Below are positions 19,803-28,337 of a stretch of 64,000 nucleotides of DNA, in pieces. The stretch spans positions 986,001 to 1,050,000 of the forward strand of contig NZ_CP112932.1 in NCBI RefSeq assembly GCF_034366785.1, read 5' to 3'. Position 1 is the first letter of the stretch. Every line of letters starts with the position of its first letter. A program made the translations under genes and the position numbers. The stretch comes from Candidatus Trichorickettsia mobilis (GTDB lineage Bacteria; Pseudomonadota; Alphaproteobacteria; Rickettsiales; Rickettsiaceae). A model generated the notes under the pieces. The model ran no database searches. It was given only the letters and a program-made list of their open reading frames with translations, and was not told the DNA's origin.

Positions 19803-19929
19803 GTCGTCTTGCCTGAGGTCTCTGCCTGAAGCAATCCAGTCAATCTTAAAGATTGACTGGATTGCTTCAGGCAAAACCCTCGCAATGACAGGCCTTATTT
19901 TTAATCGACACAGTTCAGCGAACACTCTC
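19778..19929. repeat. Dispersed repeat family B, copy 2, over a gene start
   Basis: Ends GAGAGTGTTTAATAAACTG and CAGCGAACACTCTC are inverted repeats, with an inner palindrome CAGTCAATCTTAAAGATTGACTG and the family blocks TGCCTGAAGCAATCC and CTCGCAATGACAGG. It covers the presumed start region of the glycosyltransferase gene and stays open in that reading frame. Confidence 0.85.
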
Positions 19930-19943
19930 AAACTTTAGCACAT

Positions 19944-20744
19944 CTAATTATCTGAGGGTTGACTCATGCCCATAATATTATACCCGCAATCAACATGATG
20001 TATTTCACCAGTGACACCAGCAGCATAATTGCTTAACAAATACACAGCAGCACCAGCAACATCCTCTTGCTTGGTGTTACGACGTAGAGGAGAAGTGGCA
20101 GCATGAATATTGAGCATTGTTTTGAAATCACCAATACCACTAGAAGCAAGGGTTTTAATAGGTCCGGCAGAAATACCATTTACTCTAATGCCATTTTCTC
20201 CCATGTCATAGGCTAAATAGCGTATACTTGCTTCAAGAGCAGCTTTTGCCACTCCCATAACGTTGTAACCAGGTATAACTTTCTCTGCACCGTAGTAAGT
20301 CAAGCTTAGAATACTACTACCAGGTGCCATTAATACTTCGGCTCTTTGAGCTAGGGCAGTCAATGAATAACAGGAAATCTGCATGGAGTTCTGAAAATTC
20401 CTCAGGCTGGTATCGATATATCTTCCTTTTAACTCATTTTTATCTGCAAAAGCGATCGAATGTACAATAAAATCTAATTTACCCCATTGTTGTTTTATTG
20501 AGGTAAATAACTTATCCATAGATTCTTCGCTAGCGACATCACATTGGTCAACGAAGTCACATCCTACTTCGTCTGCTAAAGGAATTACTCTTTTTGCCAG
20601 AATTTCATTTGGATAAGTAAAAGCAATATTTGCACCTTCTTCTTTTGCTGCATTTGCAATGGCCCAAGCTATAGACATATTATTTGCTACACCCGTAATT
20701 AATCCTTTTTTTCCTACTAATAAACCTGTAACATCGTTTTGCAT
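19944..20744 (-). CDS. fabI: Enoyl-[acyl-carrier-protein] reductase (NADH)
   Basis: Last reductive step of type II fatty acid elongation. SDR fold: cofactor-binding segment GLITGVANNMSIAWAIA, catalytic Tyr-(x6)-Lys in YNVMGVAKAALE, and C-terminal GYNIMG. The start at 20744 (MQNDVTG) gives 266 residues, the usual length; an upstream ATG at 20780 would add 12 residues. It lies downstream of lpxI on the same strand, consistent with an envelope lipid cluster. Confidence 0.96.
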   Translation of the reverse strand: MQNDVTGLLVGKKGLITGVANNMSIAWAIANAAKEEGANIAFTYPNEILAKRVIPLADEVGCDFVDQCDVASEESMDKLFTSIKQQWGKLDFIVHSIAFADKNELKGRYIDTSLRNFQNSMQISCYSLTALAQRAEVLMAPGSSILSLTYYGAEKVIPGYNVMGVAKAALEASIRYLAYDMGENGIRVNGISAGPIKTLASSGIGDFKTMLNIHAATSPLRRNTKQEDVAGAAVYLLSNYAAGVTGEIHHVDCGYNIMGMSQPSDN

Positions 20745-20849
20745 ATATTTACCAATTTTATTTTTTGCAAAGACTATCATGTGAAGTAGATTTTTGTAAA
20801 TCTATTTTTTATTTGTATAGTATAAGGGGATAGATGTAAACTTTAATTC

Positions 20850-21713
20850 TCAAACATTGAGCAAATCAATCGTTGAAATAAAAATACCACAATTATTTGC
20901 TAACTCGATTGTAGTTTTATGATCAATAATAATGGTCTTATGATCAATAGCAAGACCACTATATTTATAATTAGATAGTAGCTTAATTGTATCTGGTCCG
21001 ATAGTAGGGAGATCCAAACGCATGTCTTGGTTTTGTTTTAGCATTTTTATAAGGATAGCTCCTGTCTTTTTTTTACGTAAACTAGCGCATCTTATGATTA
21101 AGTTATCTGTTCCTTCTGCTGCTTCTATGCCAAGTACATAACCATCTTCTACAATTACTGATTGTCCGACATCTAAAGCGCCTAAAGCTATAGCTACTTT
21201 TTTACCAAATTCAATATCTATGAGGTTTTGAGCGGATGGAATAAGTGTGGTTAAGGCATTATTTTCAGTAGTTACATTAGTTATATTAGCATATATATCT
21301 TGGACAGAGACTACGGTAAAGCCATAATGCTCAAAAAAATCTGCCACTACTCGTAGAATACTATCATCACCAAGAAATTTATTGGCTAATATTTTAGACA
21401 GTAATTTTGCTCCAATAAGGTCAGCTTTAATGGTCAGTAAATTGGGACGACGTACTCCACCGGCAAAAATAATATTTTTTACTCCAAACTGTTTGAAATA
21501 ATCAATTACGGCACCGACGCTGCCGATTGCAAATTCTCGATATGGGAGCTGTGGGTCAAACTTTACATCAACCTCATTATTTATGGCAGCAATGCAGCAA
21601 TTACCATTTTGTTGTGTGTAAAATTTGGCAATCTCTAATGGTAGCAAACCACGTCCAGCTATAATTCCTAAAGTTGAGAGAGTGGTATCAGTATTTTGGT
21701 AATGGTTGGTCAT
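20850..21713 (-). CDS. lpxI: UDP-2,3-diacylglucosamine pyrophosphatase LpxI
   Basis: Hydrolyses UDP-2,3-diacylglucosamine to lipid X in lipid A synthesis, replacing LpxH in alphaproteobacteria. The 287 residues match LpxI (DUF1009), with the N-terminal GIIAGRGLLPLEIAK and the conserved IIFAGGVRRPNL and FGKKVAIALGALDVGQSVIVE segments. AGGAGG lies about 12 bases before the ATG and is supplied by the end of an inverted repeat at 21723-21790. In many alphaproteobacteria lpxI directly follows lpxA, as here apart from inserted repeats. Confidence 0.95.
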   Translation of the reverse strand: MTNHYQNTDTTLSTLGIIAGRGLLPLEIAKFYTQQNGNCCIAAINNEVDVKFDPQLPYREFAIGSVGAVIDYFKQFGVKNIIFAGGVRRPNLLTIKADLIGAKLLSKILANKFLGDDSILRVVADFFEHYGFTVVSVQDIYANITNVTTENNALTTLIPSAQNLIDIEFGKKVAIALGALDVGQSVIVEDGYVLGIEAAEGTDNLIIRCASLRKKKTGAILIKMLKQNQDMRLDLPTIGPDTIKLLSNYKYSGLAIDHKTIIIDHKTTIELANNCGIFISTIDLLNV

Positions 21714-21722
21714 GTATGTAAT

Positions 21723-21790
21723 GTCCCTCCTGAATTTATTTCAGGAGTTGTTTAGATTTCATGAGATCCTGAAATAAATTCAGGAGGACA
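21723..21790. repeat. Inverted repeat family F
   Basis: TCCTGAATTTATTTCAGGA is followed by a spacer and a second CTGAAATAAATTCAGGAGGAC. The ends face each other as GTCCCTCCTG and CAGGAGGAC. Related short fragments (TGAATTTATTTCGGGATGACA and similar) are near 55855, 38385 and 63628. On the minus strand it places AGGAGG upstream of lpxI. Confidence 0.7.
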
Positions 21791-21864
21791 TTCTAAATTG
21801 CTAAGGTTTTTTGAATCAGCTTATCTCAAATAAATAGGTCTGATAGTGCAAGTGAAGTTTTGGT

Positions 21865-21988
21865 ATACGAAGGTCAAAATTAAGAAGTGCTAGAAGTTCT
21901 AGAATCGAGAAGCGCAGCGTACACTTGAGTTTGTTTCGCATCGCAGAGTTCTAGGAACGACAACACAATTCTTAATTTTCACCGAGTA
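21865..21988. repeat. Dispersed repeat family E, copy 2
   Basis: Ends TACGAAGGTCAAAATT and AATTTTCACCGAGTA. The inner part differs from the other two copies but keeps GAAGTGCTAG and ACGACAACACAATTCTTAA. The right end supplies the last codons and the stop (21979-21981) of lpxA. Confidence 0.8.
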
Positions 21989-22767
21989 GATCGTGGTTGA
22001 CAGAAAGCACGCATATTATCCTGTTGAATAAAATTTATTATTTGTTCAACAATAACATTGCCTTTATAAGATTGTGAAATCTGATTAACTCGATCAGCAA
22101 AGATACCATGATCAGCAAATAGTTCTTCTATTGCCTTAACACTATCTAATGTTTCCTGCTTATCAAAGCCACGTCTTTTCATACCTACTAGATTTAATCC
22201 TTCAAGTACTGCTCGCTCATTTTTTGCTAGGCCAAATGGAATGATATCTTTATCAATAGCAGACATACCACCAATCATTGCATGTTGACCAATGCGTACA
22301 TATTGTAATACTGCCGATAAGCCACCAATTATAGCGTAATCATAAACCTGTACATGTCCGGCCAAACTAACATAATTAGCTAAAATAACGTTACTACCAA
22401 TTTTACAATCATGAGCTATATGTACGCCAACCATGAATAAACCATGGTCTCCGATCATAGTTATCATACCACCACCTGTAGTTCCGGGCTGAATGGTAAC
22501 ATATTCTCTGATAATATTATTTTGGCCAATGATAATTTCAGAAGATTCTCCCTGATATTTTAGATCCTGAGGAGCATGACCAATTGAAGCAAATGGATAA
22601 ATAACAGTGTTATTACCAATTGTAGTCTTACCTTCGATAATCACATGTGACTTAAGGTCTACATTATCACCCAACAACACATCTGATCCAATTAGACAAA
22701 ATGGGCCTATTTTTACATTTTGCCCAATTGAAGCTGTTGGATGCACTATGGCCAATGGATGAATCAT
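21979..22767 (-). CDS. lpxA: UDP-N-acetylglucosamine O-acyltransferase
   Basis: First step of lipid A synthesis: transfer of a 3-hydroxyacyl chain to UDP-GlcNAc. The 262 residues contain left-handed parallel beta-helix hexapeptide repeats (about 1-190), the catalytic-histidine segment HIAHDCKIG, and a helical C-terminal domain. AGGAGGT six bases before the ATG is an ideal ribosome site and comes from the end of a family C element. The last codons and stop come from a family E repeat, so both ends of the gene abut mobile DNA. It follows fabZ and lpxD on the same strand. Confidence 0.97.
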   Translation of the reverse strand: MIHPLAIVHPTASIGQNVKIGPFCLIGSDVLLGDNVDLKSHVIIEGKTTIGNNTVIYPFASIGHAPQDLKYQGESSEIIIGQNNIIREYVTIQPGTTGGGMITMIGDHGLFMVGVHIAHDCKIGSNVILANYVSLAGHVQVYDYAIIGGLSAVLQYVRIGQHAMIGGMSAIDKDIIPFGLAKNERAVLEGLNLVGMKRRGFDKQETLDSVKAIEELFADHGIFADRVNQISQSYKGNVIVEQIINFIQQDNMRAFCQPRSTR

Positions 22768-22770
22768 AAT

Positions 22771-22915
22771 AGACCTCCTGCATAACCTATTCTGGTTGGT
22801 AATTTTGTTGTCAAAATTTGACTCTGGTTCTTACTGTACATAGTGACACTTGCGATCCTCGTCTGCATTTTGTCTGAAGAATTTCTTAACTATTTCTAAG
22901 TTATGCAGGAGGTCT
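22771..22915. mobile_element. Family C MITE-like element, copy 1 (fabZ-lpxA gap)
   Basis: A 145 bp element with terminal inverted repeats AGACCTCCTGCATAAC and GTTATGCAGGAGGTCT, flanked by AAT at 22768-22770 and 22916-22918 (3 bp target duplication). It lies between fabZ and lpxA; its right-hand half on the minus strand provides the Shine-Dalgarno of lpxA. Confidence 0.88.
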
Positions 22916-22960
22916 AATATACTCTGTTTATCAATTGTTTGTGCCATAGGAGTATAGCCG

Positions 22961-23407
22961 TTAAAGCCTATTTTTAACCATTGCCGTAAAAAAACTTTCT
23001 GCTGCTATAGTGTTGTTGATTTCAGCTCTTGCAGCAAATTTCCACACTTGAGATCTATTCTGTTCTATAGTTGAATATAGATACATCGTATCACCAGGTT
23101 CAACAATTTTACGAAATTTTGTTGATTCTATTGACATAAAATATACATCTTTATCTTCTTTAGTATCCATAGATTTAGAAACTAAAACAGCAGATAATTG
23201 AGCCATTGCTTCAATAATTAATACTCCAGGCATAATTGGTCGATGTGGGAAATGACCAGTAAATTGTGGTTCATTAACAGTAACATTCTTGATGCCGACT
23301 ATTGAGTGATTTGGTTGTAGCGCTATAACTTTATCTATCAGCAAAAAAGGATAACGATGCGGAATCATTTTCATGATTTCTACTATATCAATTATTTCAA
23401 CATTCAT
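22961..23407 (-). CDS. fabZ: 3-hydroxyacyl-[acyl-carrier-protein] dehydratase
   Basis: Dehydrates beta-hydroxyacyl-ACP in fatty acid elongation. Hot-dog fold of 148 residues with the active-site [10 protein letters not shown] and [20 protein letters not shown] segments (catalytic His, and Glu in IEAMAQ). The start overlaps the 3' end of lpxD by 11 bases, as in the classical lpxD-fabZ-lpxA order. Confidence 0.97.
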   Translation of the reverse strand: MNVEIIDIVEIMKMIPHRYPFLLIDKVIALQPNHSIVGIKNVTVNEPQFTGHFPHRPIMPGVLIIEAMAQLSAVLVSKSMDTKEDKDVYFMSIESTKFRKIVEPGDTMYLYSTIEQNRSQVWKFAARAEINNTIAAESFFTAMVKNRL

Positions 23408-24443
23408 TTTTCTTTCTCTTTTGAATCAGCTGTTTTATGGCAATAGTTTGTTTATGCCAGTCTCTAATCGGTACTGTCGGTGTGCCGCCAACTATACTAT
23501 TTGGTGGCAAATCCTGAATTACTCCACCTTGGGCGGCAATTTGTGATTGATCGCCAACCGTGAGATGTCCAGATATACCAACTTGTCCTCCAAGAGCGCA
23601 GTAATTACCGATTTTACTGCTGCCGGCAATACCTACTTGTGCAACAATTATCGAGCCCTTACCGATTCTGACATTATGAGCAATTTGTACTAAATTATCT
23701 ATGCGACATAGATCTTCGATTACTGTATCATTTAGAGAGCCTCGATCAATAGTAGCATTAGCTCCAATCTCAACATTATTACCAATTATTACTTTCCCAA
23801 TATGAAAAATTTTGTGATGTACTCCTCCTGCGGTGGCAAAACCAAAACCATCTTGACCAATTCGAGCTCCAGGTAAAATCACAACATCATCCCCTATTTC
23901 ACAATAGCTAAGAGTAACATGTGAATATATTTTTGCTCGATTGCCAATTCGCACTCCAAAATCAATAAAACTACCAGCTTCGATAATACAATCATCACCT
24001 ATAGTTACATTATCTTCGATAACTACATTATGACCGATATAACAGTTCTTGCCTATAATTGCAAGTGCTGATACTTGCGCTGATGTAGCAATCTTTTGTG
24101 GATAGGTTTTTGCAAGATTATAAAATAAATCAATTAACTTAGTGTAGGCTAGATATGGATTCTTATTTTTTAATAGCACCAGTTGTAATTCTGTTTTAGT
24201 AGTAAAATCGCTGGGCACTATACACGCAGTCGCACGGCTATTATCAAAATCTTTTGCATATTTTTTGTTACTAAAGAAACTAATATCACCATCATTTGCT
24301 AATGTTAAAGGTTTTACAGCAACAATAGGGGTATCTTGATTATAACGATTTCCTTGAGGGAATAAGATCTCACAATTAGTAGCTGTGGCAATTTCAGCAA
24401 TCGTGTGAGGTTTTGATATTTTGTAAAAATTTGTATCTACCAT
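23397..24443 (-). CDS. lpxD: UDP-3-O-(3-hydroxyacyl)glucosamine N-acyltransferase
   Basis: Third step of lipid A synthesis. It has an N-terminal uridine-binding domain (about 1-110), then a left-handed beta-helix of hexapeptide repeats including the catalytic-histidine region [12 protein letters not shown], then a short helical tail. The 348 residues fit the family. It is the first gene of the lpxD-fabZ-lpxA group; upstream lie 440 bases filled with repeats, where the promoter must be. Confidence 0.97.
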   Translation of the reverse strand: MVDTNFYKISKPHTIAEIATATNCEILFPQGNRYNQDTPIVAVKPLTLANDGDISFFSNKKYAKDFDNSRATACIVPSDFTTKTELQLVLLKNKNPYLAYTKLIDLFYNLAKTYPQKIATSAQVSALAIIGKNCYIGHNVVIEDNVTIGDDCIIEAGSFIDFGVRIGNRAKIYSHVTLSYCEIGDDVVILPGARIGQDGFGFATAGGVHHKIFHIGKVIIGNNVEIGANATIDRGSLNDTVIEDLCRIDNLVQIAHNVRIGKGSIIVAQVGIAGSSKIGNYCALGGQVGISGHLTVGDQSQIAAQGGVIQDLPPNSIVGGTPTVPIRDWHKQTIAIKQLIQKRKKNEC

Positions 24444-24473
24444 AGAGTTATTAGTTGTTTGTTTATGTACTTA

Positions 24474-24618
24474 GAGCCTGTCAGATCAGTACATCTAAGA
24501 GGTGATTTTGTCGTCAAAACGCAGGCGAAGTTCCGAAACAAACTAAAAAACTGCTTGCGGTACTCGGCTTCGTTTTTCCTAAAACTTCCTCTATTATATC
24601 TACTGATTTGACAGGCTC
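24474..24618. mobile_element. Family D MITE-like element, copy 1
   Basis: A 145 bp element with terminal inverted repeats GAGCCTGTCAGATCAGTA and its complement, flanked by TTA on both sides (24471-24473 and 24619-24621). The TNA-type 3 bp duplication is typical of part of the IS5 family. The core (CAAAACGCAGGCGAAGTTCC, then GGTACTCGGCTTCG) is shared with family C. Confidence 0.85.
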
Positions 24619-24647
24619 TTAAATTGGTGCTGTTTGTTGAACCAACG

Positions 24648-24868
24648 CATCAAGCTAAGAGAAAAGAGACAATACGAATGTCATTGCGAGGCGTTCCCCG
24701 TGTCTGAGTTGAGACCCACGTTAGTGTGGTCGAAGCAATCTAGTCGTTTATTTCCTGGATTGCTTCAGGCAAAGCTCTCGCAATGACGGGGAACGTCTCG
24801 TAATGACTGTGTGGGGTGATGTGACTCAAGTAAGACAATTTATTGTCTCTTTTTTTAACTTGAGCACA
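24648..24868. repeat. Dispersed repeat family B, copy 3
   Basis: Contains AAAGAGACAATACGAATGTC, TCATTGCGAGGCGTTCCCC, GTCGAAGCAATCTAG, CTGGATTGCTTCAGGCAAAG and CTCGCAATGACGGGGAACG, with the TTTAACTTGAG end. It has internal inverted symmetry around the TGGATTGCTTC blocks. Confidence 0.75.
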
Positions 24869-24884
24869 ATGTCAAAGACTTCTC

Positions 24885-25445
24885 TTATCGTCTGATTACC
24901 CTTGTATTACAAATCATATCGTGAAATCCCTTTTTTTCTTTAGTAATTATTATTGGTATAGCTAATATAATTGCTGTAGCACCAAGTAATACTAAAAGTA
25001 ATGCTAAAATTGCTTCAAGATCAATAAAGAAAGCTACAATAAGTAGCATAAACAACATTATTAATACCGCAGAGGCAACCATAGCAAGTTCTCTTGCTAT
25101 GGCTCTAAGTAAGGTTAATTTATTACCTTCAATAGTAATTAACTTCAATTTTAGCAAGTATTTACCAGGAGTAGCTTGCATCGTAGAACTATTAAATAAC
25201 GGATAATAGATCCAGGCCATTATTGAGTGAGTTGTATTAGCAAAATTTTCTACCTTGGTGATTTGTATTTCATCAGAGTTATATTCTACAATGTTACGCC
25301 ATGTTTCTGAATATAGCGAGATAAAATCTATACCAAAGAAAACACTTCCTATTACAATAAGAGTAATTTGTAATAGGAAGCCATCTATTATGTGAGCACA
25401 GCTACGTCGCCATATGCCTGCATATTCAAATTGTAGCTGGTTCAT
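24885..25445 (-). CDS. RDD-family membrane protein
   Basis: 186 residues with the RDD signature start (YAGIWRRSCAHIIDGFLLQ), a central TPGKYLLKLKL segment and three or more hydrophobic helices. RDD proteins are small inner-membrane proteins, some linked to ion or solute transport; the role here is unknown. It starts 12 bases after the 17 kDa antigen gene ends, so the two are probably co-transcribed. Confidence 0.85.
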   Translation of the reverse strand: MNQLQFEYAGIWRRSCAHIIDGFLLQITLIVIGSVFFGIDFISLYSETWRNIVEYNSDEIQITKVENFANTTHSIMAWIYYPLFNSSTMQATPGKYLLKLKLITIEGNKLTLLRAIARELAMVASAVLIMLFMLLIVAFFIDLEAILALLLVLLGATAIILAIPIIITKEKKGFHDMICNTRVIRR

Positions 25446-25457
25446 TTGTAACTTCTC

Positions 25458-25928
25458 TCACTGTATAATTTGCCATTGACCGTCAGGTTTGCGACAGGCA
25501 CGACCATAGGCCTTTTCTTCTTTGCCGCCGACAACTATTACTTGAGTATATTCCCGGCAATATTCCCCGCTATCAGCTCTATAGGTTTTTGTAGGAGTAA
25601 CATATCCATAGTGTCCGTTATCAGGATTGCGCCATTCGACGCTGTTTCCAGCCGGTGAGGTTTCTAATGCTTGTTGTGAACGCATTTCTAATATACGACG
25701 ATCAGTGTCATCCATGGTTTTACCAATTTGACCACCTATTAGTGCTCCAGCTAATACTCCCACTCCAGTTGCAGCTAAGGCACCACTACCTTTACCAAAC
25801 TGAGAACCAAGTAACCCTCCAGCCAGACCACCAATTAAGGTGCCACTGCCTTGCTTGTTCATTCCTCCTGCGCATCCTTGCAAGATAAATCCTATTAAAG
25901 CTATTGCGATAATTTTGTTGCTATTCAT
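25458..25928 (-). CDS. omp: 17 kDa surface antigen, glycine-zipper outer-membrane lipoprotein
   Basis: A lipoprotein signal with lipobox LQGC (Cys19) is followed by Gly-rich 2TM repeats ([15 protein letters not shown] and [19 protein letters not shown]) and a C-terminal domain with [16 protein letters not shown] and YCREYTQ. This is the architecture of the Rickettsia 17 kDa antigen, a conserved outer-membrane lipoprotein of Rickettsiaceae and a main clue to the host lineage. The 156 residues match. Upstream is an AT-rich region shared with the divergent cation transporter gene. Confidence 0.92.
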   Translation of the reverse strand: MNSNKIIAIALIGFILQGCAGGMNKQGSGTLIGGLAGGLLGSQFGKGSGALAATGVGVLAGALIGGQIGKTMDDTDRRILEMRSQQALETSPAGNSVEWRNPDNGHYGYVTPTKTYRADSGEYCREYTQVIVVGGKEEKAYGRACRKPDGQWQIIQ

Positions 25929-26037
25929 ACTTCCTCTTTAAAATAATAATGCTATTATATAGCTTAACAAGAAGTTATTATACGATTTCCTATAAAATAT
26001 ACCACATATTTTATTCATAATATATAACCACAAATAA

Positions 26038-26958
26038 ATGCAACTATTAAGTATGTCCGTCAAAGTTGAACATCAGCTAATAAGATTAGCATCAAGTTTG
26101 TCAGTAGTTACTGCGGTGATAATACTCGCCATTAAAATCTATGGTTTGGAGAGTACAGATTCACAATCAATACTTGCTTCATTAGTGGATTCAATGCTTG
26201 ATATTTCTTCATCATTGCTAAATTTAATAGCGATTCGTATAGCACTGCAACCACCAGATCACAATCATCGATTTGGTCATGAAAAATTCCAGGATTTAGC
26301 TGTTTTTTCACAATCGATGTTTTTTTGTGCTTCAGGTATATTTACTTTTATCTCATCAGCAAGAAGTTTGTTTGAACAGAATCCGGTTACAAATCCCGAG
26401 ATAGGCATCAAAGCCATGTATTGGTGTGTATTATTGACCTTTTTATTAGTATGTTATCAAAGCTACGTTATAAAAAAAACAAAATCTAATATAATAGCAG
26501 CTGATAAAGTACACTATTTTGCTGATTTTTTAACCAATATTGCGGTAATTCTCTCTTTATACTTATGCAATAAAATTTGGTGGATCGATGCTTTATGCGG
26601 TATTAGTATTTCATTGTATATATTGTACTCATGCTACTCTTTATTTCGTCAAGCAATAAGAAATTTAGTTGATGAAGAGATGCCTGACAAGGATAAGCAA
26701 AAAATACTAACCATTATTATTAATAATCAGAAGATTAAAGGAATTCATGATTTTAAAACCAGATATGCTGCTAATAAACCGTTTATCCAATTTCATTTGG
26801 AAATGGATGGAACGATGTCGTTAAACGATGCTCATCAAATTAGTGATCAGATATGCGAGGAATTATTAAAAATTTTTCCAAATGCAGAAATTATTGTTCA
26901 TCAAGATCCAGAAGAAATAGATGAACCAGTAGGTTATCGTGAAGTCCTCAGGATTTAA
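26038..26958 (+). CDS. fieF: Cation diffusion facilitator (FieF/CzcD-type efflux)
   Basis: An inner-membrane exporter of divalent metals (Fe, Zn) in exchange for protons. Six hydrophobic segments in the first 210 residues contain the metal-site motifs DSMLD (TM2) and HYFAD (TM5); a cytoplasmic domain with GIHDFKTRYA and FHLEMD follows. The 306 residues are normal. The ATG at 26038 gives the full domain; an alternative ATG at 26053 is possible. It overlaps the tadA start, suggesting an operon. Confidence 0.93.
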   Translation: MQLLSMSVKVEHQLIRLASSLSVVTAVIILAIKIYGLESTDSQSILASLVDSMLDISSSLLNLIAIRIALQPPDHNHRFGHEKFQDLAVFSQSMFFCASGIFTFISSARSLFEQNPVTNPEIGIKAMYWCVLLTFLLVCYQSYVIKKTKSNIIAADKVHYFADFLTNIAVILSLYLCNKIWWIDALCGISISLYILYSCYSLFRQAIRNLVDEEMPDKDKQKILTIIINNQKIKGIHDFKTRYAANKPFIQFHLEMDGTMSLNDAHQISDQICEELLKIFPNAEIIVHQDPEEIDEPVGYREVLRI

Positions 26959-27415
26959 CAGTGTATTTATGCAAAAAGCATTAATGCTAGCAGCAGAGGC
27001 GTATAATAACGATGAGATTCCTGTTGGAGCTGTTATTGTAAATCGCAAAGAGCAAACTATAGTTGCTAAAGCTCATAATATTATGCAGAAACATAATAAT
27101 TCTTTATTGCATGCAGAAATAGTCGCAATTAATCGCGCATGTCAAGGGTTAAATAGTAAGTATCTGGAGAATTGTGATATTTATGTTAGTTTGGAACCAT
27201 GCGTAATGTGTGCAGCTGCTATATCTTATGCAAAAATCAGTAGATTATTTTATGCTGCTGCCGATCGAAAGCAAGGAGCAGTTGAGCATGGAGTACGATT
27301 TTTTACAAAGAAATCATGTTTTCATCGTCCAGAAGTGTATGATAACCTAGATGCTGAAAAATCTCAGCAGCTAATTAAAAGTTTTTTTAGGCAGATAAGA
27401 AAAAATGGTCTATAA
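26939..27415 (+). CDS. tadA: tRNA-specific adenosine deaminase
   Basis: Converts A34 to inosine in tRNA-Arg(ACG). Zinc-dependent deaminase motifs are complete: HAEIVAI (His and catalytic Glu) and EPCVMCAAA (PCxxC). Length 158 from a GTG at 26939, which overlaps fieF by 20 bases and has AGTAGG just upstream; an ATG at 26969 would lose ten residues and no domain. Confidence 0.95.
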   Translation: MKSSGFNSVFMQKALMLAAEAYNNDEIPVGAVIVNRKEQTIVAKAHNIMQKHNNSLLHAEIVAINRACQGLNSKYLENCDIYVSLEPCVMCAAAISYAKISRLFYAAADRKQGAVEHGVRFFTKKSCFHRPEVYDNLDAEKSQQLIKSFFRQIRKNGL

Positions 27416-27462
27416 TCTGTTTCTAGTAATAGAGTTGATATTTTAGAGAATAGGAATAAAGT

Positions 27463-28335
27463 ATGTTATTTGTTATAGGTTTTATAGTTGTTTTTGCTTC
27501 AGTGATTACGGGCTATAAAATGCACTCTGGAGACCTGTCTGTACTTTGGCAGCCTAATGAAATCATAATTATTGTCGGCGCTGGCTTTGGCTCCATCTTA
27601 ATTGGTAATCCGTGGGGAGTGATAGTAAAAACAGTAAAATCATTGAAAAGCTTATTTGTAGGTGGTAGTGTATATGACAAAAATGATTATTTAGAATTAT
27701 TGTTGTTTTGTTTTAATACTTTTAAATTAATGAAAGTTAAAGGTATGTTAGAAATTGAGTCGCACATAGAAAATCCCGATGAAAGTGAATTATTTGCTCA
27801 AGCACCATCATTAAAGAAAGAAGCTTTCATGTATAGATTCGTTACAGATAATTTAAGAATAGTAACTATGGGAGCTGATAATTCTTATCAATTTGAGGAT
27901 CTTGTTAGTAAAGAGATAGAAGTTTATGAAGATGGAATTAATGCTCCCAGCAAAGTAATATTGACTCTTGCTGATGCATTGCCGGCGCTTGGTATTGTTG
28001 CAGCTGTACTTGGGGTAATCGTAACTATGAGAAGTATAGCTGAACCTCCGGAAATCCTTGGTGCTTTAATTGCAGCGGCATTAGTCGGTACTTTTACTGG
28101 AGTATTGCTAGCGTACGGGTTATTTGGGCCAATGGGGAATTTTTTGGCTAAGAATGCTGAGTACAGAGTGGAGTATCTTGAGTGTATAAAAGTTGGTTTT
28201 CTGTCATATTTAAATAATAATCCACCAATAATAATTGTGGAATATATGAGAAAGTGTATTCCCGATGCTGTTAGACCAACATTCCAGGAGTTAGATAATT
28301 TCATTAGTGGTGATACCATGAAAATTATGAATTAA
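27463..28335 (+). CDS. motA: Flagellar motor stator protein MotA
   Basis: Proton-channel subunit of the flagellar stator. 290 residues with four hydrophobic segments: two near the N terminus (about 1-20 and 30-55) and two in the second half (ADALPALGIVAAVLGVIVTM and IAAALVGTFTGVLLAYGLFGPM), the latter holding the conserved Pro and Gly of MotA. A Shine-Dalgarno-like AGGAAT precedes the ATG. motB begins two bases after the stop, so they are one operon. Confidence 0.95.
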   Translation: MLFVIGFIVVFASVITGYKMHSGDLSVLWQPNEIIIIVGAGFGSILIGNPWGVIVKTVKSLKSLFVGGSVYDKNDYLELLLFCFNTFKLMKVKGMLEIESHIENPDESELFAQAPSLKKEAFMYRFVTDNLRIVTMGADNSYQFEDLVSKEIEVYEDGINAPSKVILTLADALPALGIVAAVLGVIVTMRSIAEPPEILGALIAAALVGTFTGVLLAYGLFGPMGNFLAKNAEYRVEYLECIKVGFLSYLNNNPPIIIVEYMRKCIPDAVRPTFQELDNFISGDTMKIMN

Positions 28336-28337
28336 TT

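Larger units (their letters stand above)
24444..24884. other. Repeat-filled spacer upstream of lpxD
   Basis: No gene. It holds a family D element (24474-24618) followed by a family B repeat (about 24648-24868). Only about 30 bases separate the lpxD start from the family D element, so lpxD expression must start in or beyond repeat DNA. Confidence 0.7.
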
